A stretch of 64,000 nt of DNA from Pseudomonadales bacterium. Lineage in GTDB: Bacteria > Pseudomonadota > Gammaproteobacteria > Pseudomonadales > Halieaceae. The notes under the pieces were generated by a model. It searched no databases, was not told the DNA's origin, and saw only the letters and a program-made list of their open reading frames with translations. The stretch covers positions 124,001 to 188,000 of the forward strand of contig JACKNO010000004.1 in assembly GCA_024234815.1 (NCBI GenBank). The letters run 5' to 3'. How positions within the stretch are numbered: the stretch's first letter is position 1; every line of letters starts with the position of its first letter. Below, piece by piece: positions 1 through 9,100 of this stretch. Made by a program: the position numbers and the translations under genes.

Positions 1-392
1 GGCTTTCGCGTCTGGACCTCGTTGCGCTTTGTGTCGGTTATGCCTGGCTGGGCCTGGGCCTCAGCCTGTTTGGCATCGCCATTGCGAGCGGATGGCACAT
101 TACCGGTGCATTACACATCATCACCGTTGGCGCGCTGGGTACCCTTACCAGCGGCGTCATGAGTCGCACTCACTACCAGCGGGAGCATCACTCTGCGCCC
201 CCTGGGTTGCTGTCTGTATGGCTTGCAGCTTGTATCGCCATTGCTGCGCTTGCGAGAGTCGGGGCCAACTTTGCGACTGGCGCGCAGTGGGCACTGTTGC
301 TCTGGTTTGCAGCGGCAGCCTGGGCACTGTGTTTTGGTGTCCTGAGTTGGCTGCAGTTAGTGAGGCGGATAGAGGCGAAAAGTGTCCTGTGA
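1..392 (+). CDS. NnrS-like membrane protein, C-terminal part (5' end outside window)
   Basis: Reading from base 3, an open frame runs without a start codon to TGA at 390-392, so the gene begins outside the window. The translation has three or four hydrophobic helices and a central segment reading HIITVGALGTLTSGVMSR. This resembles the conserved H-x-(I/L)-T-x-G-A-x-G-x(4)-VMxR signature of NnrS proteins, heme- and copper-containing membrane proteins linked to nitric oxide stress. The remaining C-terminal helices (around 'WALLLWFAAAAWALCFGVL') fit that topology. Only about 130 residues are visible, so the call rests on one motif plus topology, and another polytopic membrane protein is possible. 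Confidence 0.55.
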   Translation, partial: LSRLDLVALCVGYAWLGLGLSLFGIAIASGWHITGALHIITVGALGTLTSGVMSRTHYQREHHSAPPGLLSVWLAACIAIAALARVGANFATGAQWALLLWFAAAAWALCFGVLSWLQLVRRIEAKSVL

Positions 393-470
393 CTGAATGC
401 AGTCTCCGGGGCCCGCGTATCTGCTCAACTGTGTAACAAAACGCATATGTCAGGGCGTTTAATCTATCGC

Positions 471-504
471 AAAAAAAAGGGGTGTGCATTTGCATGCACA
501 CCCC
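471..504 (-). terminator. Rho-independent terminator of the S8 peptidase gene
   Basis: On the minus strand an 11-bp perfect stem (GGGGTGTGCAT paired with ATGCACACCCC, plus-strand arms 479-489 and 494-504) with a 4-nt loop is followed by eight T residues (plus-strand A-run 471-478). It sits 20 nt past the peptidase stop codon. Confidence 0.85.
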
Positions 505-523
505 GGATCGGAAAGTTCCTGCG

Positions 524-3500
524 TTAGGGGGTAGCAGGTGCGCAGCGGGGCAGGGTGCACTGAAGTGCCACCAGCCGCGCATCTGTAACATTGATCAGAC
601 CATCGCCATTCATGTCGCGGGGGTCCCCCGGGCCATCCGCCAACTCGTTGCGAGCCGCTACCACGAGGTTCACGTCAGTGATATCCACGACGCCGTCCCC
701 GTTGATATCACCCGGGATGGGTGGTTGGCCGGAGCATTGGGTGACGGCAGTTGCGAACTCCTCGCCCTGACTTGAACTCAGGTCCGCCTTGTTGACAATG
801 GCATCGCTTTCACAGGTATTCACGTGTCCCTGGAAGTTGATTGTCACGTTGCCACCTACCGTGGCCACAACCTCAAGGTCCTGGCCGGGTACGGGCGGCA
901 GGCCCGAACCGTTGTAGAAGTAGCTGTCTCCCGATGTGCCGTCGATATTTTCCGCTCCCACCGTCATGTTAATGTTGGTCGCGGAGACGTTATCGTAGGT
1001 GAACCAGATTTGATCGGTGCCAACAACTATCCACACCTGGAAAGTGTAGGTCTGACCTGGATCAGAGAACAACGGTGCGTCTTCCCACTCGAAAATCAGA
1101 TAATCGCTGATACCATCGGTCAGAACGCCGACGTATGCATTGCCACTGTTCGTCAGGTTGAGGTCGGTCCACAGCGGTGCCAACAGGTTGTTCGGCGCCG
1201 TTGGGTCCGGCAGTTGCTGGTTGCTGGCACTGGCGGCCAGGCCGCTGGCTGCGCCGACTTCCAGTGTGCCGTTCACCGACCAGAGTATCTGGGTATAGGT
1301 CTCCCCGTTGTAGTCGAAGGCAGGCACATTGAAAATCAAGCCACCATCGTCCGCATTGGCCGGCAAGGTGATCGGAGCGAAAAACTGAGACAGGCCGATG
1401 TAGCCGGTAATAGCACCGTTATCAGCCACTTCGATATCGCCGACATCCAGTTCACCGCCCCACTCAAGCGTATTGCCTACCACGCTCACCGGAGATGTCT
1501 CGGTACCGTTGGTCACGGTAGCTGAAGCGGAACCATCGACATAGGCGACGCCCGGCGGGATCAGGTCGAGGATTTGGATATTACCCACGATCGGCCCATT
1601 GGTCGCACTTATCTCATAGTTAAGTACGTCACCCGGAGAGGCAGTCGCCAGATCAACTGTCTTGGTCAACAGTTCCGGAGCAGAGCTGTTCACCCCCAAC
1701 AGGGCTATCGGCATATGCAGTGAGGGGAAGCTGCTGTCGCCAGGCACCAGTTCCAACTCGGCGAAGGTGAAACCGGCGTTGGCCAATGTGGCGTCAGCCG
1801 TCACGGTGAGACTACCCTCTTCGCCCGGGTTCAGTGTCAGTTCCTGGGGATCCACGCTGAAGGTGACACCGTTACTGTCCGCAACCGAAAGCTGCCAGCT
1901 GAGTGCAGTGCCCGCGACATTCCTGACGGTCCGTGTCCATGAACAGGTGCCAATACAGGCATGATTGGCCATGCTGGCGAGGTTCAGGGCTTTCGGGTCA
2001 CCGCCCAGCGAGGGGTTGGCTGCCTCGTAATTAGCGATGGTTTCATCCATCACCAAACCCACGTTCAACACCTGCTCCAGGTTGATCCGACCGGCGCCCA
2101 CATCGAAGGGGTCTGCGGGAGTGACTCGATCCTCCTTGAGCATATTCGCAGGTTTGGTGGCTGTCAGCATGAATGCCGATTTAATTTCGGAGGGTGTCCA
2201 GTCGGTCAACTGGCTAACCAACGCTGCCGCCCCCGCGTGGTGTGGACTCGCCATTGAGGTTCCGCTGATAATCCCGAATTCAGGAGCTGGGGCCATGCCG
2301 TCTGCGAATGCAGCCATGATGTCCACGCCGGGCGCGGAGATATCCGGTTTGATTACCTCGATGCTGGAGTTGGGACCGCGGGAGCTGAAGCCCGCCATAA
2401 TATCGGCGTTAGCCTCGGACACGTCTATTTCCGTGCCCGACAGGGTGGCCATGGTGTTGGTGTTGGCAGCCAGCCAGTCGCGTAGCATATCCCCGGCAGT
2501 GTCGCCGATATGAACGGCGGGAAGGACATGGCCGTCGGCCACGACGGATTCACCATTGGCATCGAGGTTGGCGAGCACATAGCCACCAGCCCCTCCAGCC
2601 AGCACGTTGGCGCCTTTTTCCACCCTTCCGGCGGTGCCGCGGTCACACATCACAATCTCGCCGTTCCAGGTGCCCGGGGGGAATGGTTCCAGGCACTGAG
2701 CCGGTTGCGTGTCGTTGCTGCTGCCATTGTTGGTGGGAAAATCGCCCGCGTACACGATGGGCGCCGGGCCATAGCCGGCGGAAAAAGTGGCGCCGTTGAG
2801 GTTTGCCAGGCTGCCGCCATCGCTGGTCAGGTCAAGCACGGTGCCATTCAGCGCGCGCTGGTGTGAGCTTGCGGCAGTGGCGCCAACCCAGGGCGAATTG
2901 TGCCCTGTGGTAGCTGGACCGGGGCCCTCATTACCTGCCGATACTGCGGGGTATATCCCGGCGGCGTTGGCATTGAGGAAACCGAGCTCGACCGCGTCGC
3001 TGTAGGGAGTGTTACCCCCCGAAATCGAATAGTTGAGGGCCTGGATGCCGTTTGGCAGATTGCCCGCGTCAATGACGATCTGTTCCACGGCGGCCAGCAG
3101 CGCCGAACCGGGACAAGTATCAATGCACACATCGTAGGCAATAATATTTGCATGCGGGGCGACACCGGAAATGGCGCGCGTCATCGAGGTGGTCGGCGCA
3201 ACCACCGTGGCGTCTGGCAGCACGTTTCCGGCAGCGGTACTCGCGGTGTGGCTACCGTGGTTGTCGCTGTCGTTCGGGGTGACGGGTTCGTTTACAAACG
3301 ACCAGGCGCCAATCAGCTTGTCATTGCAAAACGAGGGGTCCGTGGTATCGCAGTAGCTGCCGGGAATATAGTTTCCCGTGCCCAGCGGATTGATTGTCTG
3401 ATACCCGTCGCCGCCCACAGCCGCGAAGGATGGATGGTCAGAATTGATGCCGGTGTCGAGAATTCCGATAACCGCCCCCTCGCCCATATTCCCGGGGTTG

Positions 3501-4087
3501 CCGTTCCAGATGTCAGGGGCGCCTATGAATTGCGGGCCGTTGTCAGTGAGAAGTACTTCGTGGCGCTCTCGCTCAACTCGCTTGACGCCGGGTATTTTAG
3601 CCAGTGCTTTGGCCTCTGCTTCTGTCAATTCCAGGGCCACGCCGTTGAATACGTTGCGGTAGGAGAAGCGCGGCTGCAGTTTGTGACGTACAACATTCCT
3701 GGCCTCAGCGAGGAAATCCCTTTGTTCCGTGGCGAGGAACTTGCGGTAGGCGCGGCTGTCCGCCGAGTTGGTATTCAGGCGGGTTACGCCGGCTGTCTGC
3801 GGGTTGGTTGCGCGCAAACCCGAGATACCACCGCGGTATGCCGCCACCGCGGGGCTGCTCAATTGAATGATATAAACTGATTTACCATTGACCTCCTTGT
3901 AATGCGGCTTTTGTACCTCGAAAGGTGCCGCGACCATGCCGGAAATGACCGGCTGCTGGGCCGCCATTTCCATGTCGGCGGCGGCGACAATAGCCGGCGC
4001 ACCTGCGACGACCGTCCATAACACAGCTTGCATCGCAGGCCGTACAACAGCTCCGGCGACCGCTTTCACTGTACGCGTTATTCTCAT
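524..4087 (-). CDS. Secreted S8 (subtilisin-like) serine peptidase with PA domain, DUF11-like region and C-terminal dockerin
   Basis: This 1187-residue exported protease has a basic N-terminus with a hydrophobic signal segment (about residues 8-37) and an I9-like propeptide around 70-180. The S8 catalytic core contains Asp211 in ILDTG, His277 in DNHGSHTA, oxyanion Asn386 in SAGNEG and Ser611 in GTSMASP. A PA-like insert lies within the core at about 450-555. The C-terminal half carries an Fn3-like stretch and a DUF11-type segment starting near 'LTKTVDLATASPGDVLNYE'. The protein ends in a type I dockerin-like pair of Ca-binding repeats, DINGDGVVDITD and DMNGDGLINVTD. The ATG has AGGA 8 nt upstream. 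It probably degrades extracellular protein. The dockerin in a non-cellulosomal bacterium is notable. Monocistronic, with a strong terminator. Confidence 0.93.
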   Translation of the reverse strand: MRITRTVKAVAGAVVRPAMQAVLWTVVAGAPAIVAAADMEMAAQQPVISGMVAAPFEVQKPHYKEVNGKSVYIIQLSSPAVAAYRGGISGLRATNPQTAGVTRLNTNSADSRAYRKFLATEQRDFLAEARNVVRHKLQPRFSYRNVFNGVALELTEAEAKALAKIPGVKRVERERHEVLLTDNGPQFIGAPDIWNGNPGNMGEGAVIGILDTGINSDHPSFAAVGGDGYQTINPLGTGNYIPGSYCDTTDPSFCNDKLIGAWSFVNEPVTPNDSDNHGSHTASTAAGNVLPDATVVAPTTSMTRAISGVAPHANIIAYDVCIDTCPGSALLAAVEQIVIDAGNLPNGIQALNYSISGGNTPYSDAVELGFLNANAAGIYPAVSAGNEGPGPATTGHNSPWVGATAASSHQRALNGTVLDLTSDGGSLANLNGATFSAGYGPAPIVYAGDFPTNNGSSNDTQPAQCLEPFPPGTWNGEIVMCDRGTAGRVEKGANVLAGGAGGYVLANLDANGESVVADGHVLPAVHIGDTAGDMLRDWLAANTNTMATLSGTEIDVSEANADIMAGFSSRGPNSSIEVIKPDISAPGVDIMAAFADGMAPAPEFGIISGTSMASPHHAGAAALVSQLTDWTPSEIKSAFMLTATKPANMLKEDRVTPADPFDVGAGRINLEQVLNVGLVMDETIANYEAANPSLGGDPKALNLASMANHACIGTCSWTRTVRNVAGTALSWQLSVADSNGVTFSVDPQELTLNPGEEGSLTVTADATLANAGFTFAELELVPGDSSFPSLHMPIALLGVNSSAPELLTKTVDLATASPGDVLNYEISATNGPIVGNIQILDLIPPGVAYVDGSASATVTNGTETSPVSVVGNTLEWGGELDVGDIEVADNGAITGYIGLSQFFAPITLPANADDGGLIFNVPAFDYNGETYTQILWSVNGTLEVGAASGLAASASNQQLPDPTAPNNLLAPLWTDLNLTNSGNAYVGVLTDGISDYLIFEWEDAPLFSDPGQTYTFQVWIVVGTDQIWFTYDNVSATNINMTVGAENIDGTSGDSYFYNGSGLPPVPGQDLEVVATVGGNVTINFQGHVNTCESDAIVNKADLSSSQGEEFATAVTQCSGQPPIPGDINGDGVVDITDVNLVVAARNELADGPGDPRDMNGDGLINVTDARLVALQCTLPRCAPATP

Positions 4088-4437
4088 AGTGTTTTCCTCT
4101 ACTTCGATTACATGCTTGTCAGATAGATAACATGTGCGTCACCGCGGTCCTGCAGCCATGCCACACAACGTGCTTGAACCGGCGGTTTATTATGTACGAC
4201 TGCCGCGCGGTCGGGGTGTATCTCTTGTGCTGCGTGAATCGTTAGTCCTGGGGGGATATCCGGACGATGGGTAGGTATGCAATTTTCGAGCCCAAATTAT
4301 TTTAACAATAAAAACAATGCCTTACATGTTCGCGATTTTGAATGAGGCGTAAAGTGTAAAATAAGCTGACACTAGCGGGGCCATCTTTCTGGCGCCGCGA
4401 TGATGGTAGCGAGGATTCGGGTAGTCGATAAGCTGTC
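4088..4437. other. Intergenic region upstream of the S8 peptidase gene
   Basis: About 350 nt between the peptidase start and the TonB receptor terminator. It must hold the peptidase promoter reading leftward, with the RBS-like GAGGAAAAC just before the ATG. It is AT-richer around 4290-4370. I see no convincing ORF, and no -35/-10 pair I would defend. Confidence 0.4.
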
Positions 4438-4473
4438 AAAAAAAAAGGGGCGCGAACCGTAGCCCGCACCCCC
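4438..4473 (-). terminator. Rho-independent terminator of the TonB receptor gene
   Basis: Minus-strand RNA would fold GGGGUGCGGGC against GUUCGCGCCCC with three G-U pairs, closing a C(UACG)G tetraloop of the very stable UNCG class. A run of nine U follows (plus-strand A 4438-4446). It lies just past the stop codon at 4490. Confidence 0.85.
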
Positions 4474-4489
4474 GAAAATGTAACCTGTC

Positions 4490-6748
4490 CTAGAACCTGG
4501 CAGTAAGCTCCACCCCGTAATTCCTGGGTTCGTTGTACTGGCCAAAGTTGGATACAGGTGTAATCAATACGGGTCGGGCGTAGCGCTCGTCACCCAGGTT
4601 GCGGCCGTATACACTCAGTACGTAGTTCTCCCTGAAGGTGAAATCTATGCTGGCATTGTGAAAGCCGGCTGCCTTCACTTTGCCCAGGGGGTTGTTATCG
4701 AAGATTGACTGGTATTTGTCCCGCCAGAAGTAATTGTAATGGAAGGCAAATTCGCCAAGATCAATGTTGTAGTTGTAGGTCAGGCCGGTGCCGAATGTGT
4801 TCTCGGGCGAATTGCGAAGCGTCAGCCCTGAGTTATCAGTGATGACGCCGTCGCCGTTGATGTCCGCGTCGAAGTCACCGTACTCACTGTTCAGGTAGCC
4901 CGCCTGCAGGTAGGCGATCAGGTTGGGAGTCACTAACGCGTTCAACTCGATCTCGGCGCCGTACATCTCGACATCGGAGGCGTTGGCTACGATGGTACCG
5001 ACCGCGCCGCTATCGTCAGGTACGATAATGTCCTCCTGCTTGTCGCTGTACTCGCTGTAGAACAGCGTGCTGTTGAAACGCAGGCGATTCTCCAGCCACT
5101 GGCTCTTCATTCCCAGTTCATAGGTGTCGACGTATTCCGGGTCATAGGAGTTCAGGGTTTCGATGTACTGCGTGCGGGCAAAGAACCCCCCGCTTTTGTA
5201 ACCCTTTGAATAGGACCCAAACAGCATCATCTCGTCCGTCATTTCGTACTGCAGGGCGACGCGCGGGGTGAATTCAGTCCAGTTATCATCCAGATGGCGA
5301 ACGGGTCCAGCCGGGATAAACACCTCCCCCGTGAACACGTTGTCGTATGCGCCTGGCCCTCCCTTGAAGGTCTTCTCTTCCCAGGAATAGCGTCCGCCCA
5401 GGTTCAAAACCCAGCGATCAGTGATAGCCCAGTCGCCGTTGATAAAGCCCGCGTAAGAGGTGTTGTCGCCACGGCCGGTCAGGTTCTGGGAAATTTCACC
5501 CGGGCTTAAACCCATGGATTCATTGAACCCGAAGTAGTACCACATGTCGTAACTATCCTGGACTTGCTTGTGCTCCGAGTACCAGTAGTACAAGCCTGCA
5601 GTCAGGTTCACGTCGCCAATTTGCCCGTTGAGGCGCAGTTCCTGGCTGGTCTGCTCGTAGTTCGCCGAGGCGAGCACATACAGAAACTCATTGGCGCTGG
5701 CATCATATTCAAGACGCTGCGATTCATTGCGGTTTACATATCCTGTAATCGACGTCAGCAGCCAGTCTCCCAGTTGCCAGTTTGCCGTCAGGTTGTAGTA
5801 ATCGTTGTGTACATTTGCCCAGTTGGGAGCATTCTGGGAGTTGTGGTTCTTGTCGCTGTTGGTGTCCAGCGCCGCGCAACCGGATCCATACGGTGCGGTT
5901 GAATTGGGGACATCCGGGATGTCCAGGCCCAGCGTGGTGAAACAGGTGAAGTCATCGAAGGTGTTGAAGTTGGCCCAGGCACCCACTTCCGATTTGTCAT
6001 CGATATGCTCGGCGGAGAGCGATACTTCAAGGTTTTCGGTGACGCTGTAGGCGAAGGTGGCGCCGTAGCTCGTGTAATTCTGGTCGCCGGCCTTGGAGTT
6101 ATAAATGTCATTGTCGATGTAGCCGTCATTCTTCAGCCTGGAGCCGAATAGTTTGAGTCCGCCATCGGCTGTCACCGGCAGGTTGAGCAGGCCTTCGAAA
6201 TCCCGCTGATCCCAGCTACCGGTTCCAACCCTGACTTTGCCTCCCAACTCCTTGGTGGGTTCGGATCGAATGATGTTTATCGCGCCGCCGATGGTGTTTT
6301 TCCCGAACAGGGTACCCTGGGGCCCGCGTATCACCTCGATTCTGTCGATATCGAAATTGTTCAGTATTTGACCCGAATTCTGCCCCAGATAGATGCCGTC
6401 CACGATTACGCCAATGGGCGGATCGAGGCTCTTGTCAACTTCCTGATAGCTGATACCCCTGATGGAAATGGACGCTCCACCCTGTGTGCCTGATACCTTG
6501 TCGATAATGATGTTGGGCGAAAAGCCCTGGATATCCTGCAGGTTGCGCACGGTCGATTGTTGTAACTCGGCTGAAATCGCGGTGACAGCTACCGGCACAT
6601 TTTGCAGTGATTCCTGGCGCTTACGTGCCGTTACAATCACTTCTTCAAGCGCCAGGGTGCTGTCTTGCGCGTGGCCTGCCGCCGGCGGCAGCAGGGTGCT
6701 GGCCAGCACTGCCAGGGTGGCGCCGATTTTCGAACGTCCATTTACCAT
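4490..6748 (-). CDS. TonB-dependent outer-membrane receptor
   Basis: 752 residues with a signal peptide ending near AGHAQD. The TonB-box/plug start LEEVIVTARKRQESLQNVPVAVTAIS is characteristic of the Sphingomonad/Cellvibrionales subclass annotated as uptake receptors for complex organic substrates. The plug contains the expected IRGxxxxxxD-type segment and 'DRIEVIRGPQGTLFGKNTIGGAINI'. The beta-barrel ends in an aromatic C-terminus (ELTARF), as needed for BAM-mediated insertion. The substrate cannot be read from sequence. The gene is divergent from the FAD oxidoreductase at 7090, which suggests that import and oxidation of the same compound may be linked. Confidence 0.95.
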   Translation of the reverse strand: MVNGRSKIGATLAVLASTLLPPAAGHAQDSTLALEEVIVTARKRQESLQNVPVAVTAISAELQQSTVRNLQDIQGFSPNIIIDKVSGTQGGASISIRGISYQEVDKSLDPPIGVIVDGIYLGQNSGQILNNFDIDRIEVIRGPQGTLFGKNTIGGAINIIRSEPTKELGGKVRVGTGSWDQRDFEGLLNLPVTADGGLKLFGSRLKNDGYIDNDIYNSKAGDQNYTSYGATFAYSVTENLEVSLSAEHIDDKSEVGAWANFNTFDDFTCFTTLGLDIPDVPNSTAPYGSGCAALDTNSDKNHNSQNAPNWANVHNDYYNLTANWQLGDWLLTSITGYVNRNESQRLEYDASANEFLYVLASANYEQTSQELRLNGQIGDVNLTAGLYYWYSEHKQVQDSYDMWYYFGFNESMGLSPGEISQNLTGRGDNTSYAGFINGDWAITDRWVLNLGGRYSWEEKTFKGGPGAYDNVFTGEVFIPAGPVRHLDDNWTEFTPRVALQYEMTDEMMLFGSYSKGYKSGGFFARTQYIETLNSYDPEYVDTYELGMKSQWLENRLRFNSTLFYSEYSDKQEDIIVPDDSGAVGTIVANASDVEMYGAEIELNALVTPNLIAYLQAGYLNSEYGDFDADINGDGVITDNSGLTLRNSPENTFGTGLTYNYNIDLGEFAFHYNYFWRDKYQSIFDNNPLGKVKAAGFHNASIDFTFRENYVLSVYGRNLGDERYARPVLITPVSNFGQYNEPRNYGVELTARF

Positions 6749-7089
6749 CTATTATTACCCCTTTTTATATTTCGCCGGAATTGGCAACTAGCATGTTCCT
6801 GCAACCCGATATCCTGACGGGGTCGTCGGGCTGGTTAATTATTGCTTTTGCCTGGACTCATCCTCGCGTGCTATTAGTGCCGCGACGAAGTCACGTCGAT
6901 GGAGGTACTCTCCCTGTCAGATCGGATCTTTAAAACAATCAGTCCGGCCTGTTTTATTGGATTGAATGCTATCCAAGGGTAAAAGTGCTGTCAACAAAAA
7001 AAGAAAATGAAATTTAATTGTTGCTCAAAGTAAGGTCCTGGTTGGTGTTCCAATAGGGCCGACCCAAGGGCTATTCAGAGAGTCTGGCA
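6749..7089. promoter_or_regulatory. Divergent intergenic region between TonB receptor and FAD oxidoreductase
   Basis: 341 nt separate two outward-reading genes, so both promoters lie here. The part near 6940-7030 is AT-rich, as expected for promoter DNA. The receptor ATG is preceded by GGGGTAATAATAG. No specific operator could be assigned. Confidence 0.45.
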
Positions 7090-9021
7090 ATGGCATCAGG
7101 AAAAGACGATAGAGCACTCGGACTGGACCGGGCCATCAGCCGCCGCCAGTTTGTTCAAGGCTCGGCAGTCGCGCTTGGAGCCAGTTTTGTCCCATGGGGG
7201 CAGGCGCATGGCTTCAGTGGTTCGCCAGAAATGAGAAAAGCGTATTACCCGCCGGCAAAGACGGGTATGCGGGGTATGCATCAGGGTGCTTTCGAAACTG
7301 CGCATGCGCTTGCCCACGACGGCAAACACTGGAACAGTGCGATGGATACCGATGAAGGTGTGTTCGACCTGGTGGTTGTGGGTGGTGGCATCAGCGGCCT
7401 GTCGGCGGCTTACTTTTACCTGCGGAAACACCCTGGCGCACGCATCCTGATTATTGACAATCACGATGATTTTGGCGGCCACGCCAAGCGCAATGAGTTC
7501 GCCGTCGATGGCAAAACCATAATCGGCTATGGCGGCAGTCAGTCCATCGACACGCCTTCTTCATACAGTCCCGAGGCGCTCGCACTTTTACAGGACATAG
7601 GTATCGATCTGGCTGTTTTCTACAAGGCCTTTGATCGGGGCCTGTATGAAGGTCTCGGGCTGGAGGGCGGGTTCTGGTTGGACAAAGACAGCTTCGGTAT
7701 TGATCGCCTGGTCAGGGGCAATCCCTTGTATTTTGGTTCCGGCAACGAGTCGGCAGAGGCCAACCAGAAATTCGCCAGTGAGATCACTCACACCGACGCG
7801 GACCGGGCTGACATGCTGAAGTTGTTGAACGATAGAGAGGACTATCTGGCCGGTAGAACACCTGCACAGAAAGTGGCATACCTGAGAACGCTGAGTTATG
7901 ACGACTATCTGCAAAAGGATGTAGGAGTCGGTGAGTATGTGATCAAGCTTATCAACCCGCTGACCAGGAGTTACTGGGGTATTGGTACCGATGGTATTTC
8001 TGCTTGCGAGGGCCTGCGACTGGGCTTGCCCGGCTTTTCGGGTCTGGGGATCGATCTGGAGCGCGATGATCCCTGGTACCGGCCCGAGGAAGAAGATCCG
8101 TATATCTTTCATTTTCCCGATGGCAATGCCGGCATAAGCCGGTTGCTGGTCAGGAAACTGATCCCCGGGGTAACTGCCGGTAGCACCATGCTTGATGTGG
8201 TGGAGGCCAAATACGACTATAGCGTGCTCGATCTACCGGATAACCCGGTCAGGATTCGACTGAACGCCACCGTGGTACAGGTGCAACACAACGGCGATCT
8301 GGCAACCGCGCAAAATGTAACGGTACGCTATGTCAAAAATGATGTGGCCCATCAGCTGCGTGCCAGATACGTGGTGTGGGCGGGCTTCAGTGCGATGATT
8401 CCCTATGCATGTCCTGAGTTTCCGCAACAGCAGGCCGCGGGGTTTTCCAGGCTGGTAAAAGTTCCACTGTTGTATGCCAATGTGCTGATTCGAAACTGGC
8501 AGTCATTTGCCAGGCTCGGTGTGAGTAGTATTAATTTCCCCGGCGGCCTGTTCAGCAGCGCCAGTCTCGACTTTCCCGTGAATCTGGGTGGCTATGAGTT
8601 TTCCCACTCTCCGGAAGAGCCCATCGTTATCCACATGACCTATGTGCCATCGATGCCGGGGCAGGGCCTGGATGCGCGTACCCAGAACCGTCTCGGTCGC
8701 CACGAAATGCTGCGCTTGCGTTTCGAGGATTACGAACGCGCCATACGCAGCCAGTTGGGAGATGCACTGGGTGGGGGAGGCTTTGACCCGGCCAGGGACA
8801 TTCTTGCCATTACCGTTAATCGCTGGCCGCATGGCTATGCCTACGAGTACAACGATTTGTACGATCCACCGGACTGGACCCGCTACAATGGCCCGCATAT
8901 CGAGGCGCGCAAGCCGTTTGGCCGGATCGCTATCGCCAATTCCGACGCCGAAGCATTTGCCTATGTGAATGGCGCTATCGACGCCGCCTGTCGCGCTATC
9001 AATGAAATCGACAGCGCCTGA
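7090..9021 (+). CDS. Tat-exported NAD(P)/FAD-dependent oxidoreductase, spermidine-dehydrogenase-like family
   Basis: 643 residues. The N-terminus carries a twin-arginine signal (SRRQFVQGSAVALGAS, residues about 16-31), implying folded export to the periplasm. From about residue 93 a Rossmann FAD-binding fold is clear: FDLVVVGGGISGLSAAYFY, then a dinucleotide-binding acidic residue in ILIIDNHDDFGGHAKRNEF. The arrangement 'GMRG...FE.AH' followed by this FAD motif matches my memory of the SpdH-type periplasmic family in Pseudomonas and relatives. The family contains many uncharacterised members, so spermidine is not asserted as substrate. It is divergently transcribed from the TonB receptor, so a shared substrate is a reasonable inference. 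Confidence 0.75.
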   Translation: MASGKDDRALGLDRAISRRQFVQGSAVALGASFVPWGQAHGFSGSPEMRKAYYPPAKTGMRGMHQGAFETAHALAHDGKHWNSAMDTDEGVFDLVVVGGGISGLSAAYFYLRKHPGARILIIDNHDDFGGHAKRNEFAVDGKTIIGYGGSQSIDTPSSYSPEALALLQDIGIDLAVFYKAFDRGLYEGLGLEGGFWLDKDSFGIDRLVRGNPLYFGSGNESAEANQKFASEITHTDADRADMLKLLNDREDYLAGRTPAQKVAYLRTLSYDDYLQKDVGVGEYVIKLINPLTRSYWGIGTDGISACEGLRLGLPGFSGLGIDLERDDPWYRPEEEDPYIFHFPDGNAGISRLLVRKLIPGVTAGSTMLDVVEAKYDYSVLDLPDNPVRIRLNATVVQVQHNGDLATAQNVTVRYVKNDVAHQLRARYVVWAGFSAMIPYACPEFPQQQAAGFSRLVKVPLLYANVLIRNWQSFARLGVSSINFPGGLFSSASLDFPVNLGGYEFSHSPEEPIVIHMTYVPSMPGQGLDARTQNRLGRHEMLRLRFEDYERAIRSQLGDALGGGGFDPARDILAITVNRWPHGYAYEYNDLYDPPDWTRYNGPHIEARKPFGRIAIANSDAEAFAYVNGAIDAACRAINEIDSA

Positions 9022-9040
9022 CGCGCCGGCTTGCGTCAAC

Positions 9041-9064
9041 CCCGGGCAAGGACAAATGCCCGGG
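9041..9064. terminator. Possible bidirectional terminator between convergent genes
   Basis: A 7-bp perfect stem, CCCGGGC (9041-9047) with GCCCGGG (9058-9064), sits between the oxidoreductase and acyl-CoA dehydrogenase stop codons. Only a short T-run (9074-9077) follows, so it is a weak call. Confidence 0.35.
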
Positions 9065-9100
9065 ACAGCGATGGTTTTCTGAAACCCGGGTGGATTATTC

